49,576 nt of DNA, taken from positions 1 to 49,576 of IMG/VR virus record IMGVR_UViG_3300025832_000013; one strand, 5' to 3'. The notes under the pieces were generated by a model, which was not told the origin of the DNA, did no database searches, and worked only from the letters and a program-made list of their open reading frames with translations. Below are positions 31,918 to 42,800 of the stretch, one piece after another; position 1 is the first letter of the stretch, and each line of letters opens with the position of its first letter. The DNA comes from a virus. A program made the position numbers and the translations under genes.

Positions 31918-34900
31918 ATGCCAGAAATTAAAAATACTTTCCTAAAGTCTAAGATGAATAAAACCTTAGACTCTAGACTTATACCTAATGGTGAATATAG
32001 AGATGCTCAAAATGTAAGTATTAGCAGGTCTGAAGGTGCAGATGTTGGTGCTTTAGAAAATATATTAGGTAATAGAAAGTTAACAAGTTTAAAAACAGAT
32101 TTAGGTTATTTAGAAGATGCTAAAAACAATGCTAAATACTTTGCTACAGATGGAGATGTTGTTTTAAATGGTTTAGATATAATTGGTTACTTTATGGATG
32201 TAACTAATGATAGAATATTTTTATTTTTAACAGACTACGCAGATTCATCTAACGATAGGTTAAGTAATTTTGCTCCTGGAGATATTACAACATCTGTTCC
32301 TAATCCACCTAGTACACCTAATGTAACATTTAACGCTAAAGGCGCCGCTTGCTACGTAGTGCAATACAATGTTTCAAATAATGTATACAGAGTACTTCTT
32401 GGTGGTAATTTCCTTAACTTTTCTAAAACTCATCCAATAATAAATATTAACATAATAGAAAACATGTTATTTTGGACGGATAATAGAAATCAGCCAAGAA
32501 AAATAAACATAGACTTTGCTAACAATAGTAGCTATGAACTATCTGGAACTAGTAATCCTTACTATTATAATGAAGATCATATATCAGTTGCTAAGTTTGC
32601 TCCATTTGAAGCTCCTAGTTTTTTAGACACGTCAAATGAGTCTGGTTTATTAAATGTTTCTACAAAATTTTTAGCTAGCCATATAATAAATACTTTGTCT
32701 CAAAACACGCCTAGTGGAAATGTTAATTTTAATTTAAATGGTAGTCCCTACACTTCAAACGTTAGTAATCCAGATTTAAAAGTTGGAGATCAAATAGTTT
32801 TTCCTGTTCAAGAAAACTTGTCAACTCCTATAAATTCAGAATTAAAATTCACTATAAACAGCGTGGGAACTAACCCTAGTACTGGCAGCGTTCAGGTGTC
32901 TGTAGCGCCTACGCAGGATATAATAGCTAATGCTGTATTTGAAATACAAAGAGCTAATCCCATATACGATAACGCTTATAAAGGTGATGAGAATTTATTA
33001 AAAGATAAGTTTGCTAGATTTAGTTATAGATTCAAATATGACGATGGTGAATACTCTTTAATGTCTCCATTTACTCAAGCTGCTTTTATTCCAGATCAAT
33101 TTGGTTATTTTACAAATGATGACGAAGAAATAACACTGCAGTCTGGCAATGTTAAGTTTATGGAAAATGCTGTAACTAAAGTTAAGCTTAATATAAAGTT
33201 ACCAGAAAGTTCAAATACAATTGAGTCTAAATTAAAAATAAAAGAAATACAAATACTAGCTAAAAACTCAGATGAACAAGCTGTAAGAGTAGTTGAAGAT
33301 GTTCCAGTTTCTAGATTGTCATCTAGTTCAGTAAACTACGTTTATGAGTATTTATCTTCAAAACCTATTAAAGTATTACCAGAAGCTGATTTAATTAGAG
33401 TTTCAGATAAAATACCAATAAGAGCTTTAACACAAGAAGTTTCAGGTAATAGAATAATATATGGTAATTTTATAGACAAGCATGCTACACCTGATTATCT
33501 GCAATACGATATAAAATACAAAGAAAAAGCAAATGATAATTTTACTATAGAGTTTCCAAATCATACTGTAAAGCAAAATAGAAGTTATCAAGTAGGAGTT
33601 GTTTTATATGATAGATATGGTAGAGCTTCTAATGTTATATTGTCAGATCCTGAATTAATTACTGCTAACTTTTCTAATTCTACTATATATACACCTTATA
33701 GTAATTTTGGTAGTAACTCTGTAGACTATTGGGGTGATTACTTAGAATTTGCATTAAGAAACCCAGTGCCAGGGTCTGGTAAACAAGGTTATCCAGGTCT
33801 ATACTCAGCGTCTAATCCTTTAGGTTATTATACTTACAGAATAGTTATAAAGCAGCAAGAACAAGAATATTACAATGTTTATACTCCAGGAGCTTTAGCT
33901 GGTGAATTAATATGGGATGCAGCTGTTGAAAATGATAGCAATTTAACTGTCGATACCATTACTCAAAATATAGAGAAGTATTTACCTACCTTCCATAGTA
34001 AAAATAGAATAACATTGCTAAACCTATTTGGTGATAATATAAATAAAATTCCTAGAGAACTTAAAGAAGTTAATGGAAATGACACCACTTTTGATAGTAG
34101 AGTACTATTATACAATAGAGTTAATCCACTTTACTCAAGTGTTAATGGTTCTTACAATACGCAGTCTAACGTTAGCAAAAGAGGTGAAAAAGTAATTTCT
34201 ATAGAGCCTTTTAAAGAGCTAGGCTCTTGGACGACTACAAAAGGTAATTTATTTCCATATCAATCAATCGATACGCAACATGACAAGCCTCAGCCTTTTT
34301 ATCCTTATTTCTTGTCTGAAACGGGAAATACTAACGATTATTCATACAACTTTCACGATATATTTTTCAATGCTTCAGCGAATCCTTTTATAGCTAAAAT
34401 AGAAACAGATTTCAAGATAGGTGCTACACCTGCTTACACTGACACTGTAATAAACAAAGCTGGAGACACTACTCAATACAAACTTAAAATAGAAAGAGCT
34501 TGGCAAGACTTAGGTGTTTTTGAAACAGAGCCTACAAAATCTGTTTTAGATATTTATTACGAAACTTCTTCATCAGGTTTAATAAGTGATTTAAATGTAG
34601 AAGTTGGCACAGATGGTCCTTTTAGCTTAAGAGATGCTTCTGGCAATGACAGTGCAACGGGTTCTTTACAGTTTATTCTATCAGAAAATGATGGTGTTAA
34701 TTCACCTGCTACATTATATTTTGAAGCATTTGATTCTTCTGGCTCTTCATGTGCTGATAATGGTAATACAATGTCTATAGTAAGCGTAGTTGATGGATCT
34801 ACACCAACTAACAATAGGGCTTCTGATTTTTCAATAGAACAACACCCTACCAACTTAAAGTTATTTAGAATAGAAAGCAACTCTTTATTCATGTATGGTG

Positions 34901-35430
34901 AAAATGCTAACACATTAGAAAGCTACACTTTTGTTATTAGTGTTACTGCTAATGCTATAACCAACGATATAACTTTAAATAACTGTAGATTAATTAACGA
35001 TCCACCTGTTTTATCTGCTATGTATTTAAATGGTTCTAACCAGTCTTATGATTTAACTAGTCTACCAGACCCTCTTTATTCAGGCCCAATAAACACGGCT
35101 AATGTAAGCTCTTTTGAAGTGGTTAGGTTTACTTCTAAAAATGGTAGCGCAGACACGGCTAGAGACACTGATCAATTATCAGCAGAAGTAGTAGATTCTA
35201 ATAATTTAACTCACCCTTACTTAATAATAGATAATATTAGATCAAATGGAACTAATTTAACAAATAACCAATTTGTTTTACATCCAAACGCTAATGCTAT
35301 AAATCAATTACTAACTCAACAAGGACAGCAGCTTACTACAAACTTTAGAGTTAAAGTCTATGATAGTAATAAAACAAGTATTCCAGCTGGACTAACAGAC
35401 TTTAGTAGAACTATAACTTTTGAAAAATAG
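31918..35430 (+). CDS. Large tail protein, nozzle/stabilisation-like (1170 aa)
   Basis: The N-terminus (residues 20-50: RLIPNGEYRDAQNVSISRSE, GADVGALENILGN) is characteristic of large tail proteins of marine podoviruses and crAss-like phages. A second hallmark is RFSYRFKYDDGEYSLMSPFT (about 366-385), with IIYGNFIDKHATPDYLQYD and YQVGVVLYDRYGRASNVILS downstream. The body is probably a beta-propeller-like tail nozzle. The last ~330 residues (from about 840) are Ser/Asn/Thr-rich and look like added Ig-like or surface domains, as expected of an exposed distal part. The 559-aa gene that follows has a compatible fold pattern and may be a partner. Confidence 0.72.
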   Translation: MPEIKNTFLKSKMNKTLDSRLIPNGEYRDAQNVSISRSEGADVGALENILGNRKLTSLKTDLGYLEDAKNNAKYFATDGDVVLNGLDIIGYFMDVTNDRIFLFLTDYADSSNDRLSNFAPGDITTSVPNPPSTPNVTFNAKGAACYVVQYNVSNNVYRVLLGGNFLNFSKTHPIININIIENMLFWTDNRNQPRKINIDFANNSSYELSGTSNPYYYNEDHISVAKFAPFEAPSFLDTSNESGLLNVSTKFLASHIINTLSQNTPSGNVNFNLNGSPYTSNVSNPDLKVGDQIVFPVQENLSTPINSELKFTINSVGTNPSTGSVQVSVAPTQDIIANAVFEIQRANPIYDNAYKGDENLLKDKFARFSYRFKYDDGEYSLMSPFTQAAFIPDQFGYFTNDDEEITLQSGNVKFMENAVTKVKLNIKLPESSNTIESKLKIKEIQILAKNSDEQAVRVVEDVPVSRLSSSSVNYVYEYLSSKPIKVLPEADLIRVSDKIPIRALTQEVSGNRIIYGNFIDKHATPDYLQYDIKYKEKANDNFTIEFPNHTVKQNRSYQVGVVLYDRYGRASNVILSDPELITANFSNSTIYTPYSNFGSNSVDYWGDYLEFALRNPVPGSGKQGYPGLYSASNPLGYYTYRIVIKQQEQEYYNVYTPGALAGELIWDAAVENDSNLTVDTITQNIEKYLPTFHSKNRITLLNLFGDNINKIPRELKEVNGNDTTFDSRVLLYNRVNPLYSSVNGSYNTQSNVSKRGEKVISIEPFKELGSWTTTKGNLFPYQSIDTQHDKPQPFYPYFLSETGNTNDYSYNFHDIFFNASANPFIAKIETDFKIGATPAYTDTVINKAGDTTQYKLKIERAWQDLGVFETEPTKSVLDIYYETSSSGLISDLNVEVGTDGPFSLRDASGNDSATGSLQFILSENDGVNSPATLYFEAFDSSGSSCADNGNTMSIVSVVDGSTPTNNRASDFSIEQHPTNLKLFRIESNSLFMYGENANTLESYTFVISVTANAITNDITLNNCRLINDPPVLSAMYLNGSNQSYDLTSLPDPLYSGPINTANVSSFEVVRFTSKNGSADTARDTDQLSAEVVDSNNLTHPYLIIDNIRSNGTNLTNNQFVLHPNANAINQLLTQQGQQLTTNFRVKVYDSNKTSIPAGLTDFSRTITFEK

Positions 35431-35462
35431 TAATATAATTATAAAATAAGTGATAATATAAT

Positions 35463-37142
35463 ATGGCCATTGCAATAAAATATTTTAACTCTTTTGTTTT
35501 AAAGAAGAACGTTAATGATGTTACTACAGGTAATGCAGCTTATCAACCTGTTTTTTCTGGCTTACCTAACAACCCTAGTGGTTACCCTACTTTTGGTGTT
35601 AATTCTAGTAGTGACACTAATACTATTGGTATTGGTGGTAGAAACTGGATAATAGAAGAAGCTAGAATAAGAGGTGGTTATAATAATACATCGACTAGTT
35701 ATGGTCCAAGAGCTTATTTAGTAGAAAACTCTAATGAGCAATCAGTTAGGGTAAATGCTTTAATATACTCAGGTGTTTATAATTCAAGAACTGATTTAAA
35801 TGAAACAAATGTATTTTCAGTTGGAGAAGAAATAACAAAAGCTGTAGATCCTAATTATGGCTCTATACAAAAGCTTCATGCCTTAGATAGCAACTTAGCT
35901 ATATTTCAAGAAAACAAAGTAAGCAATGCTTTAATAGATAAAGATGCTATTTACTCTGCTGAAGGAGCAGGATCTGTAACATCGACTAATTTAGTTATTG
36001 GTCAAATAACTCCTTATGTAGGAGAGTATGGTATAAGTAAAAACCCTGAAAGCTTTGCTTATTATGGCTATAGAAGATATTTTATAGATAAATATAGAAA
36101 TGCTGTAATGAGATTATCAAGAGATGGTTTAACTGAAATATCTCAATATGGTATGTCTACTTTCTTTAGAGAAGAGTTTGCTAAAATAAATAGCAATTTT
36201 AAAGAATTTACATTTACAGGTGTTATAGCAGGTTCTGGATCAAGCCCAGCCAAGCTAACATTAAGTCCTTCAAATGTTTTAACTAACTTAGAAAAAGGCA
36301 TGTTAGTCTCTATACCTCAAACAAGTGGTTCACCTATATCAGCTACTATTACTGGTATAGTTAACACAAATACATTATACTTAAGTAACGATCCTGGAAC
36401 TCCAAATGTTGGACAAAATGCTACTTTTACTAAATTTATAAAAGATAGATTATTAGGTGGTTGGGATATTCACAATAAAAACTATGTAGTATCTATACAA
36501 GACAAAAGCGAAGATACTATAACGCCTGATACTTATAGCACTTTAAGTTTTGAAGATGATATAAATGGTTGGACTAGCTTTTTTACTTATGAACCTAATT
36601 TTATTGGTAGTTTAAAAAGTAAATACTATAGTTTTTACGATGCTGAAATATATGAGCATTATGATCAAACACCTGGCCATATTAGAAGTACTTTTTATGG
36701 TTTAACTTCTAACTCTAGTGTAGAATTTATATTTAACGCTAATCCAAGTATAATAAAGAATTTTAAAACTGTTAATTACGAAGGTAGTAACGGTTGGCAA
36801 GTTGAGTCGTTTTTATCAGATGCAGAAGGATTTGATTTACAGTCAGGTGCAAACCAACAGTATAATGACTCTGCTAAACTAGTAAGAAGCTATGAAGAAG
36901 GTTTATACACAGAAAGTGGTGTACCTTATAGAGCAGGTTTTAATAGAAAAGAAAATAAATATTTTGCTAATTTAATAAATAATAGTGTAGCTAGACCAAA
37001 TGAAGTGTTCTTTGGTGATGCAACTACAGGTATTAAAGGTTATTTAGCAACAGTAAAAGTATCGACAGATGCAACTACAGATTTAGGTGGAACTAAAGAG
37101 TTGTTTGCTGTCTCAACAGAATTTGTAGTATCATCAAGATAA
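35463..37142 (+). CDS. Large tail protein (559 aa)
   Basis: Beta-rich protein with IGGRNWIIEEARIRGGYNNT, QSVRVNALIYSGVYNSRTDL, FSVGEEITKAVDPNYGSIQK, LHALDSNLAIFQENKVSNAL and FAYYGYRRYFIDKYRNAVMR. This pattern, in which reading blocks such as DSNLAIFQENK resemble propeller blades, is found in marine podovirus tail proteins. It directly follows the 1170-aa tail protein and probably assembles with it in the nozzle or hub. No enzyme motif is seen. The A/T-only leader with GATAATATAAT contains no Shine-Dalgarno. Confidence 0.68.
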   Translation: MAIAIKYFNSFVLKKNVNDVTTGNAAYQPVFSGLPNNPSGYPTFGVNSSSDTNTIGIGGRNWIIEEARIRGGYNNTSTSYGPRAYLVENSNEQSVRVNALIYSGVYNSRTDLNETNVFSVGEEITKAVDPNYGSIQKLHALDSNLAIFQENKVSNALIDKDAIYSAEGAGSVTSTNLVIGQITPYVGEYGISKNPESFAYYGYRRYFIDKYRNAVMRLSRDGLTEISQYGMSTFFREEFAKINSNFKEFTFTGVIAGSGSSPAKLTLSPSNVLTNLEKGMLVSIPQTSGSPISATITGIVNTNTLYLSNDPGTPNVGQNATFTKFIKDRLLGGWDIHNKNYVVSIQDKSEDTITPDTYSTLSFEDDINGWTSFFTYEPNFIGSLKSKYYSFYDAEIYEHYDQTPGHIRSTFYGLTSNSSVEFIFNANPSIIKNFKTVNYEGSNGWQVESFLSDAEGFDLQSGANQQYNDSAKLVRSYEEGLYTESGVPYRAGFNRKENKYFANLINNSVARPNEVFFGDATTGIKGYLATVKVSTDATTDLGGTKELFAVSTEFVVSSR

Positions 37143-37152
37143 AATTATAATT

Positions 37153-38013
37153 ATGGCATTAGACACAGTATTAGGATTTTTCGCGGACAATAAAGAAGTA
37201 ACTCAGTTAATAGCTAAGTCAGTTCCAGCTATTATGGGTTTTCACCAAGCTAATAAATCTAAAAAAGCAATAGAAGATTATCAAACAAAGTTAGATGATA
37301 TTGAAAAAAGCAGACAGCAAATAGTTAATCCATATGCTAATGTAACTAATCCTTTTGCTAATATGCAAGTAGCTACAAAAGCTGCTGAAATGCAAGCAGA
37401 GCAAGCAGATATTTCTTTAGCTAATACATTAGATAATTTAAGACAAACTGGAGCTGGTGGAGCAACTGCTTTAGCTCAAGCTGCTTTAAGATCTAAGCAA
37501 AGTATTTCAGCTAATATACAACAACAAGAGACTCAAAATCAAAAACTAGCAGCTCAAGGTCAACAGCGTATGGAGCAGTTAAAAGGTGCAGGCGAACAGG
37601 CTAGGTTTAATATGCAAGAAAATAGAGATGTTAGAGATATTAATAGATTACAAATGCAAATGGATTTAGCGCAGCAGCAAAGAGCAGCTGGTTTAGCCAC
37701 TGGTACAGCAGCTCTAGCCTCTGGAATAGGTGGTTTATCCGGTTTTATAGATCCAGAAGCTAAAAACCTTGGAACAACACAAAACTCATCTAGAACACCT
37801 ACAATAGACAACACGAACCTTACTCTTAATGCTAACATAGGAGCTGATCAAGCTGCTAGAAACCAAATAGCAAGTATGCAATTAGAAGATCCTGGACAGG
37901 GTCCTTCATTTGATTTTAGCTCAATTGACGCTAATAATTTTGGAGGAACTTTTGATGCAAATGCAGCGGTAGGCTTTGATTTAAATAATATAGCAGGTGA
38001 AGGCAATTATTAA
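37153..38013 (+). CDS. Internal virion (ejection) protein candidate (286 aa)
   Basis: Ala/Gln-rich helical protein with a short hydrophobic start (LIAKSVPAIMGFHQA), a long coiled-coil middle (about 30-180; NLRQTGAGGATALAQAALRS, RLQMQMDLAQQQRAAG), a Gly/Ala stretch (GLATGTAALASGIGGLSGFI) and a disordered Asn/Asp-rich end. This resembles the small internal proteins of T7-like phages (gp14 type), which are packaged and ejected to form a channel. Its place before two larger internal-protein candidates supports this. No sequence homology to T7 gp14 is claimed. Confidence 0.6.
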   Translation: MALDTVLGFFADNKEVTQLIAKSVPAIMGFHQANKSKKAIEDYQTKLDDIEKSRQQIVNPYANVTNPFANMQVATKAAEMQAEQADISLANTLDNLRQTGAGGATALAQAALRSKQSISANIQQQETQNQKLAAQGQQRMEQLKGAGEQARFNMQENRDVRDINRLQMQMDLAQQQRAAGLATGTAALASGIGGLSGFIDPEAKNLGTTQNSSRTPTIDNTNLTLNANIGADQAARNQIASMQLEDPGQGPSFDFSSIDANNFGGTFDANAAVGFDLNNIAGEGNY

Positions 38014-38024
38014 TAAAGTAAATT

Positions 38025-39848
38025 ATGGAAGATTTTAGTAAACCAGTAAGCCCTTATAGAGGTCGAGGAAGAGGTAATTATGTACCTAGAACAATTTTTA
38101 ATCCTGCAGCTGATGTTTTAGCTGGAATTGAGTATGTAGAAGGAACCTTTAAAGAAAGAAGAGATAAAGTAAACTTATTTCAACAGCAAGCTGAGCAAAG
38201 GCGTATAGATATGCAGAAGCTGGTTAATGACACTCAAAGAATTGATCAGACTGAAACTATGACCAAGATGACTGAGCAGTTTTCTAATATGGTTACTGAT
38301 ATATATAAAGCAGATATAGCTAGCTTTGATGGTGATAGAAGTGATTATTTAAATAAAGCTAATAATGCTCAAAGAGTAATAGGTAGTTTTGGAAAAGTAA
38401 TAGGTACTGTGAACGAGCTTTCTAATGAGTTTCTAAGCAAGAATCCAGCTGAACAAAAAAAGATGGTTTTAAGAAATCAATTTTTAGGTAAAGATGGTGA
38501 TAAAAGAAAAGCTTATATGGATTTTTTAAATGATCCATCTAAAATGAATATTAGAATACAAGGTGAAGATATAATTATAACTAACAATGGTCAAGATTTA
38601 TTTAATGGCACTCAGCTTTTAAACTCTGTTAAAGATGGTAATGGTTTAATAGAATACGCTAATGATTACGAAAAGGAGCTAACACAAGCGTCTAATGAAG
38701 CTTCGTCTGGTTTGCAAAGTTTAGTTAAAGCTAGTTCTATAGAAAAAGCAGCAGCTGGTGGAACTAAAATAACTACAGAGGTTAAAAACGATTACATAAA
38801 CGCTGTTAATGCTTATAAAAATAATTTAGAAAACAGTGATAAAATAGAGGCTTTAATAAATGAATCTAATTTTCAAAGATTTACTGATAGTCCAGATGCT
38901 TACGATAATAAAAAACATGGAAAATTAACTAAAGAAAAAATGATTGAGTATTTAGTTAACAAAAAATTCCCTATGTATAATGATGTTACTGGAACAGCTA
39001 TTGGTGATCAAAAAACTACTACGGACATTGGAGCTCCAATGAGTTTAGGTGAAAGTGCTAGATTAAATTTTCAAAAAATGAAATTTACTGTAGATCAAAT
39101 ACAAACAGCTAAAACAGAGCAAGAGCTACAAAGATCAATTGACTTTTATTTAAATAGAAACTTAGAACATGCTGCTAAAGTTAGTAAAATGCCTAAAAAC
39201 AGCAAGCAAAGAACAGAGACTACAGTTAAGCTACTTAACGAAGCTAGAGGCATAGAAGAACTAGGTTTTAAATCAATGCAGGGTGTAATAGATGAAAATG
39301 GAGAATTTGAAAAAGATTCTGACTCTGACAAATATTATATTTTAGACGCTGATGGAGCTTTAGTTCAAGGTGTAGGAGATAATATTGGACTAGTTGATGC
39401 TTTAAATCAAGAAACTGTATATAAAAACCTTAACATGGACACGCAAAGTGAAATAAAGCCTTATGTAATAAATAGAATGGCTAATTTTTCTAAACAAGTT
39501 AACGCTATTGAAAATAAACAACCAGCTGCAGTTAATAAAAAAGTTAAAGGTGAAGACGTTACTATTCCTACGGATCCTTCAGAACAAGTTAACTATGTTA
39601 TAAAGTTGCAGGATGATAAAATAAATAATATAACATTATCTGATTATAACAAATATAGAAATAAAATAGGTTTAAAATCTATAAACCAAAATGAGTTTGA
39701 TATCACCCACAAACCAGGCTTAATACAACAGTATAGACTAGGTGGAAAAGAAGGAGATTATGGAAATATTATACAAACAATATCTAACGAAATAGATAAC
39801 TACGTAAATAAAAACGCAGGTAAAAAAGATCCTAAAAGTATTTTATGA
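38025..39848 (+). CDS. Probable internal virion protein (607 aa)
   Basis: Hydrophilic, largely helical protein with an Arg/Gly-rich start (SPYRGRGRGNYVPRTIFNP), Gln-rich coiled coils (VNLFQQQAEQRRIDMQKLVN) and many Asn/Asp-rich segments. I see no enzyme motif, signal peptide or membrane segment. The four-base ATGA overlap with the 2331-aa gene and the order small/medium/giant recall the T7 gp14-gp15-gp16 cluster, the last of which carries an enzymatic domain. By that analogy it would be the gp15 counterpart. This is an inference from order, size and composition. Confidence 0.6.
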   Translation: MEDFSKPVSPYRGRGRGNYVPRTIFNPAADVLAGIEYVEGTFKERRDKVNLFQQQAEQRRIDMQKLVNDTQRIDQTETMTKMTEQFSNMVTDIYKADIASFDGDRSDYLNKANNAQRVIGSFGKVIGTVNELSNEFLSKNPAEQKKMVLRNQFLGKDGDKRKAYMDFLNDPSKMNIRIQGEDIIITNNGQDLFNGTQLLNSVKDGNGLIEYANDYEKELTQASNEASSGLQSLVKASSIEKAAAGGTKITTEVKNDYINAVNAYKNNLENSDKIEALINESNFQRFTDSPDAYDNKKHGKLTKEKMIEYLVNKKFPMYNDVTGTAIGDQKTTTDIGAPMSLGESARLNFQKMKFTVDQIQTAKTEQELQRSIDFYLNRNLEHAAKVSKMPKNSKQRTETTVKLLNEARGIEELGFKSMQGVIDENGEFEKDSDSDKYYILDADGALVQGVGDNIGLVDALNQETVYKNLNMDTQSEIKPYVINRMANFSKQVNAIENKQPAAVNKKVKGEDVTIPTDPSEQVNYVIKLQDDKINNITLSDYNKYRNKIGLKSINQNEFDITHKPGLIQQYRLGGKEGDYGNIIQTISNEIDNYVNKNAGKKDPKSIL

Positions 39849-42800
39849 TTATTGAAGGAGATCCAGAAAAATTTTTAACTGACTTTTATTCTAAGAAAAA
39901 CAACGAAGAAATAAGTCAAGAAAAGCTAGATTCTATATTATCTACTTATGGAGATAATTACGACATGTTAATATCAGATTTATATTCTAAATATGATCCT
40001 GAAGGATTAGATGATTCTAAGTTAGCTACTATTAAAGAGTCTTACAAGTTAGCCCCTGAAGAAAGTCTTGAGCAAAAATACTTAGTTAATGGTTTTGAAG
40101 TAGATAAAGCTGGTATGATAAAAAGACTTTATAACGATGAGTTTGTTGAAAGGTTTCAGAAAGGTGAAATAACAGTAGATATAGAAAATGATTCTAAATT
40201 AAAAGCTATAGCTAACCAACAAAAAAATTCTGGAGATGCTTGGAGTGATGCTTATGAATCCTTAGAGAATGGAGCTTCACTACTAATGCAAGGTATAATA
40301 GGTGCCGAAACTTATTTATCAGATGGTTTAGAACTTTTAACAGGGGTAAAGGAAGCGCCGGTCATCGGTGGTTTTGTTAGTAGTATACCAAAAGACGTTA
40401 GAAATTCTATAAGTAAAGAATTAATAGATAAAGTTGAAAAAAATGAACTTAAAATAAGAGCTACAGAAGGTGATTTTGTAAGCGAATTAAGTAATGGAAA
40501 TTTTTCAAGAGCTGCTAAAATGGGTTTAAATACCACATTACAATCAGCTCCACTAATGGTTGCTTCAATTGGTGCTGCTTACGCTACTGGAGGATCTTCA
40601 ACTGCATTGCAAGCTTTAGCTGGTGCAACCACAATGACAGCTTTAATAACACCTGCAGAATATGTGCAAACATTAGTTTCAGAAGATCCAAATATACAAA
40701 AGCTTTCTAAAGAAGAAAAGTTTTTTAGAGGAACAGCTAGAGGTTTAGCTGAGGGTGTACCTGAAGGTTTAATGGGGCCTATAGGTTTAAACGGTGGAAA
40801 AATACTTCTTCAAGGATTGAAAGGTTTAGTTAAAAAGGCTAGTATAGAACTAGGAGAAACAACCGCAAAAGGATTAGCTAAAGAGCTAGGTAAAGAAACT
40901 TCGCTAGAAATAGTTCAAGCTTTTGGATTAGGTACTGCGGCTGAAGGAGTTACTGAATTTACAACTTCTTTAGCTCAAGATTTAACAGACGATTTTCTTG
41001 GTGTTCAAAATTTAGGTTTTGAAGAATACTTAAGAAGAGGTGCTAATGCTGGAGCTTTAGGTGTTTTTATGGGTGGTGTAGTTCAAAGTAGTGGTATTGC
41101 ATTAAATTCTGGTAAAAACACTTTATTAAGAAATAATAGTGTTAAACAAGGTGCTATATCAGAAATAAGAAAAGAACAAGAGTTAGGTATTATTTCTAAA
41201 CAACAAGGTGACGAGCTTATAAAGCAAATAGATGAACTGCAGCAAGCAGTTGATCAGACAGATTCAGAATTGTCAAATGAGCAGCAAGAAAAAATAACTA
41301 ATTTAATTTATAGAAAAAATGAATTAAATAATAGAATAAAAGGTTTAGATCCTAGCCAAGCTTCTGTTAAAAAAGCAAAAAAAGAAATAGAAGCTATTGA
41401 TAAAGAAATAGCTGAAACAAGCGCTAGTGAAGCTGACATTGATATAGCTACTAAAAAAGCAAGTGTAGGTGAGTCTATTATAGACTTAAGACTGAATAAA
41501 ACTATAAAATTTTTAGAAGCTCAAGGTAAGAAGCTTGGTAAAAGAACTTATACAGTTGAAGATGAGTTTGATGCTAATGGAAATTTAGTTAAATCAGCTG
41601 GTGAAAAAGCTCAAGAAATATATGATGAATATGTTAAAGAAAATCCAGGAACAAAACCTATGGATGTTTCTAATGAAGAAGCTTGGAAAGTAGGTGACAT
41701 AGCCGTTATAAATAAGAATTTATCCAAACAAAGAGGTGCTATATCTGTTGGTTCTCATGAAACTTTTCATTTTCTTGTAGACGATTATTTTGAAGGTGTA
41801 GATATAGAAGATAGAAGAACGTTAATTAAAGATTTTAAAAACTTATTAAGTAAAAAACAATTAGAAGTTGTAAACAAAAGGATACAAGATGCTTACATGA
41901 CAATGGAAGGTTTTGATCCAGAGACTTCTATAGAGTGGTTTACTGCTTTTTCAGATGCTATAGAATTAAATGAAATAACTTTTAATGAAAATATAGGCAA
42001 TAAGATATTAAATTTTGTTCAAGAAATATTAAGAAAACTAGGTATTAAAAAAGAATTTGAAAACGCTAGACAAGCTTACAACTTTATGAAAGATTATTCT
42101 AAGAGTGTTTCAAAAGGACAGTTAAGTAAAAGAGCTTTAAAGTTATCAAAAACTTCAAGCATTAAAAAAGGTATTTCTTTTTCTAAATCTGAAGTAACAG
42201 ACTTAGCCAAGCAATACAAAGCTGATCCTAATAAAGCTGATGTAGAGAAACTAGTTAAACAATATAACAATGTGGCTTTAAAAGCTTTGGGTTATGATAT
42301 ATCTAAAGGAACTATTGCTCCAGAAGAAGCTATATCATTTGTTAATAAAGAGTTTGATAGTATATTAAGAAGATATGATGGCTCTACAGAATTTTCAACA
42401 TGGATCAATTCTAATATAAGACCTAAGCGTCAAGCTTTTTATGAAGAACAAATAGGTAAACAATCAGAAACTACTAGCATTGACTCTGAGCAAGCTAGAC
42501 AAGTTGTAGATGACTCAGAAACTACAACTGATGATAGGACTGAAAAAGAAATAAGACAAGCAGAGAGAAAGACTAAGGTAGCAAAAAGATTAAAACTAGA
42601 GGAAAAAGCTATAAAAGAAGTAAGTGAAAAAGTAAAAGATATTGACTTATCTAAAGTTAATTATAAAACTCTTAAAAATTTAGCTAATGAAACCATTGGT
42701 GAAGCATTTGGTATATCACCTAAGAAAATATTAAGTAATGCTAATTTAACTAAAGGTGAAATAGCCAATGCTCAAAGATATATAAAAAATAATGTTGACT

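Noticed and set aside
31918-37142. The 1170-aa and 559-aa tail genes as one gene broken by a frameshift
   Set aside because: A clean stop, an AT-rich leader and a new ATG with its own N-terminus separate them, so two genes are the better reading.
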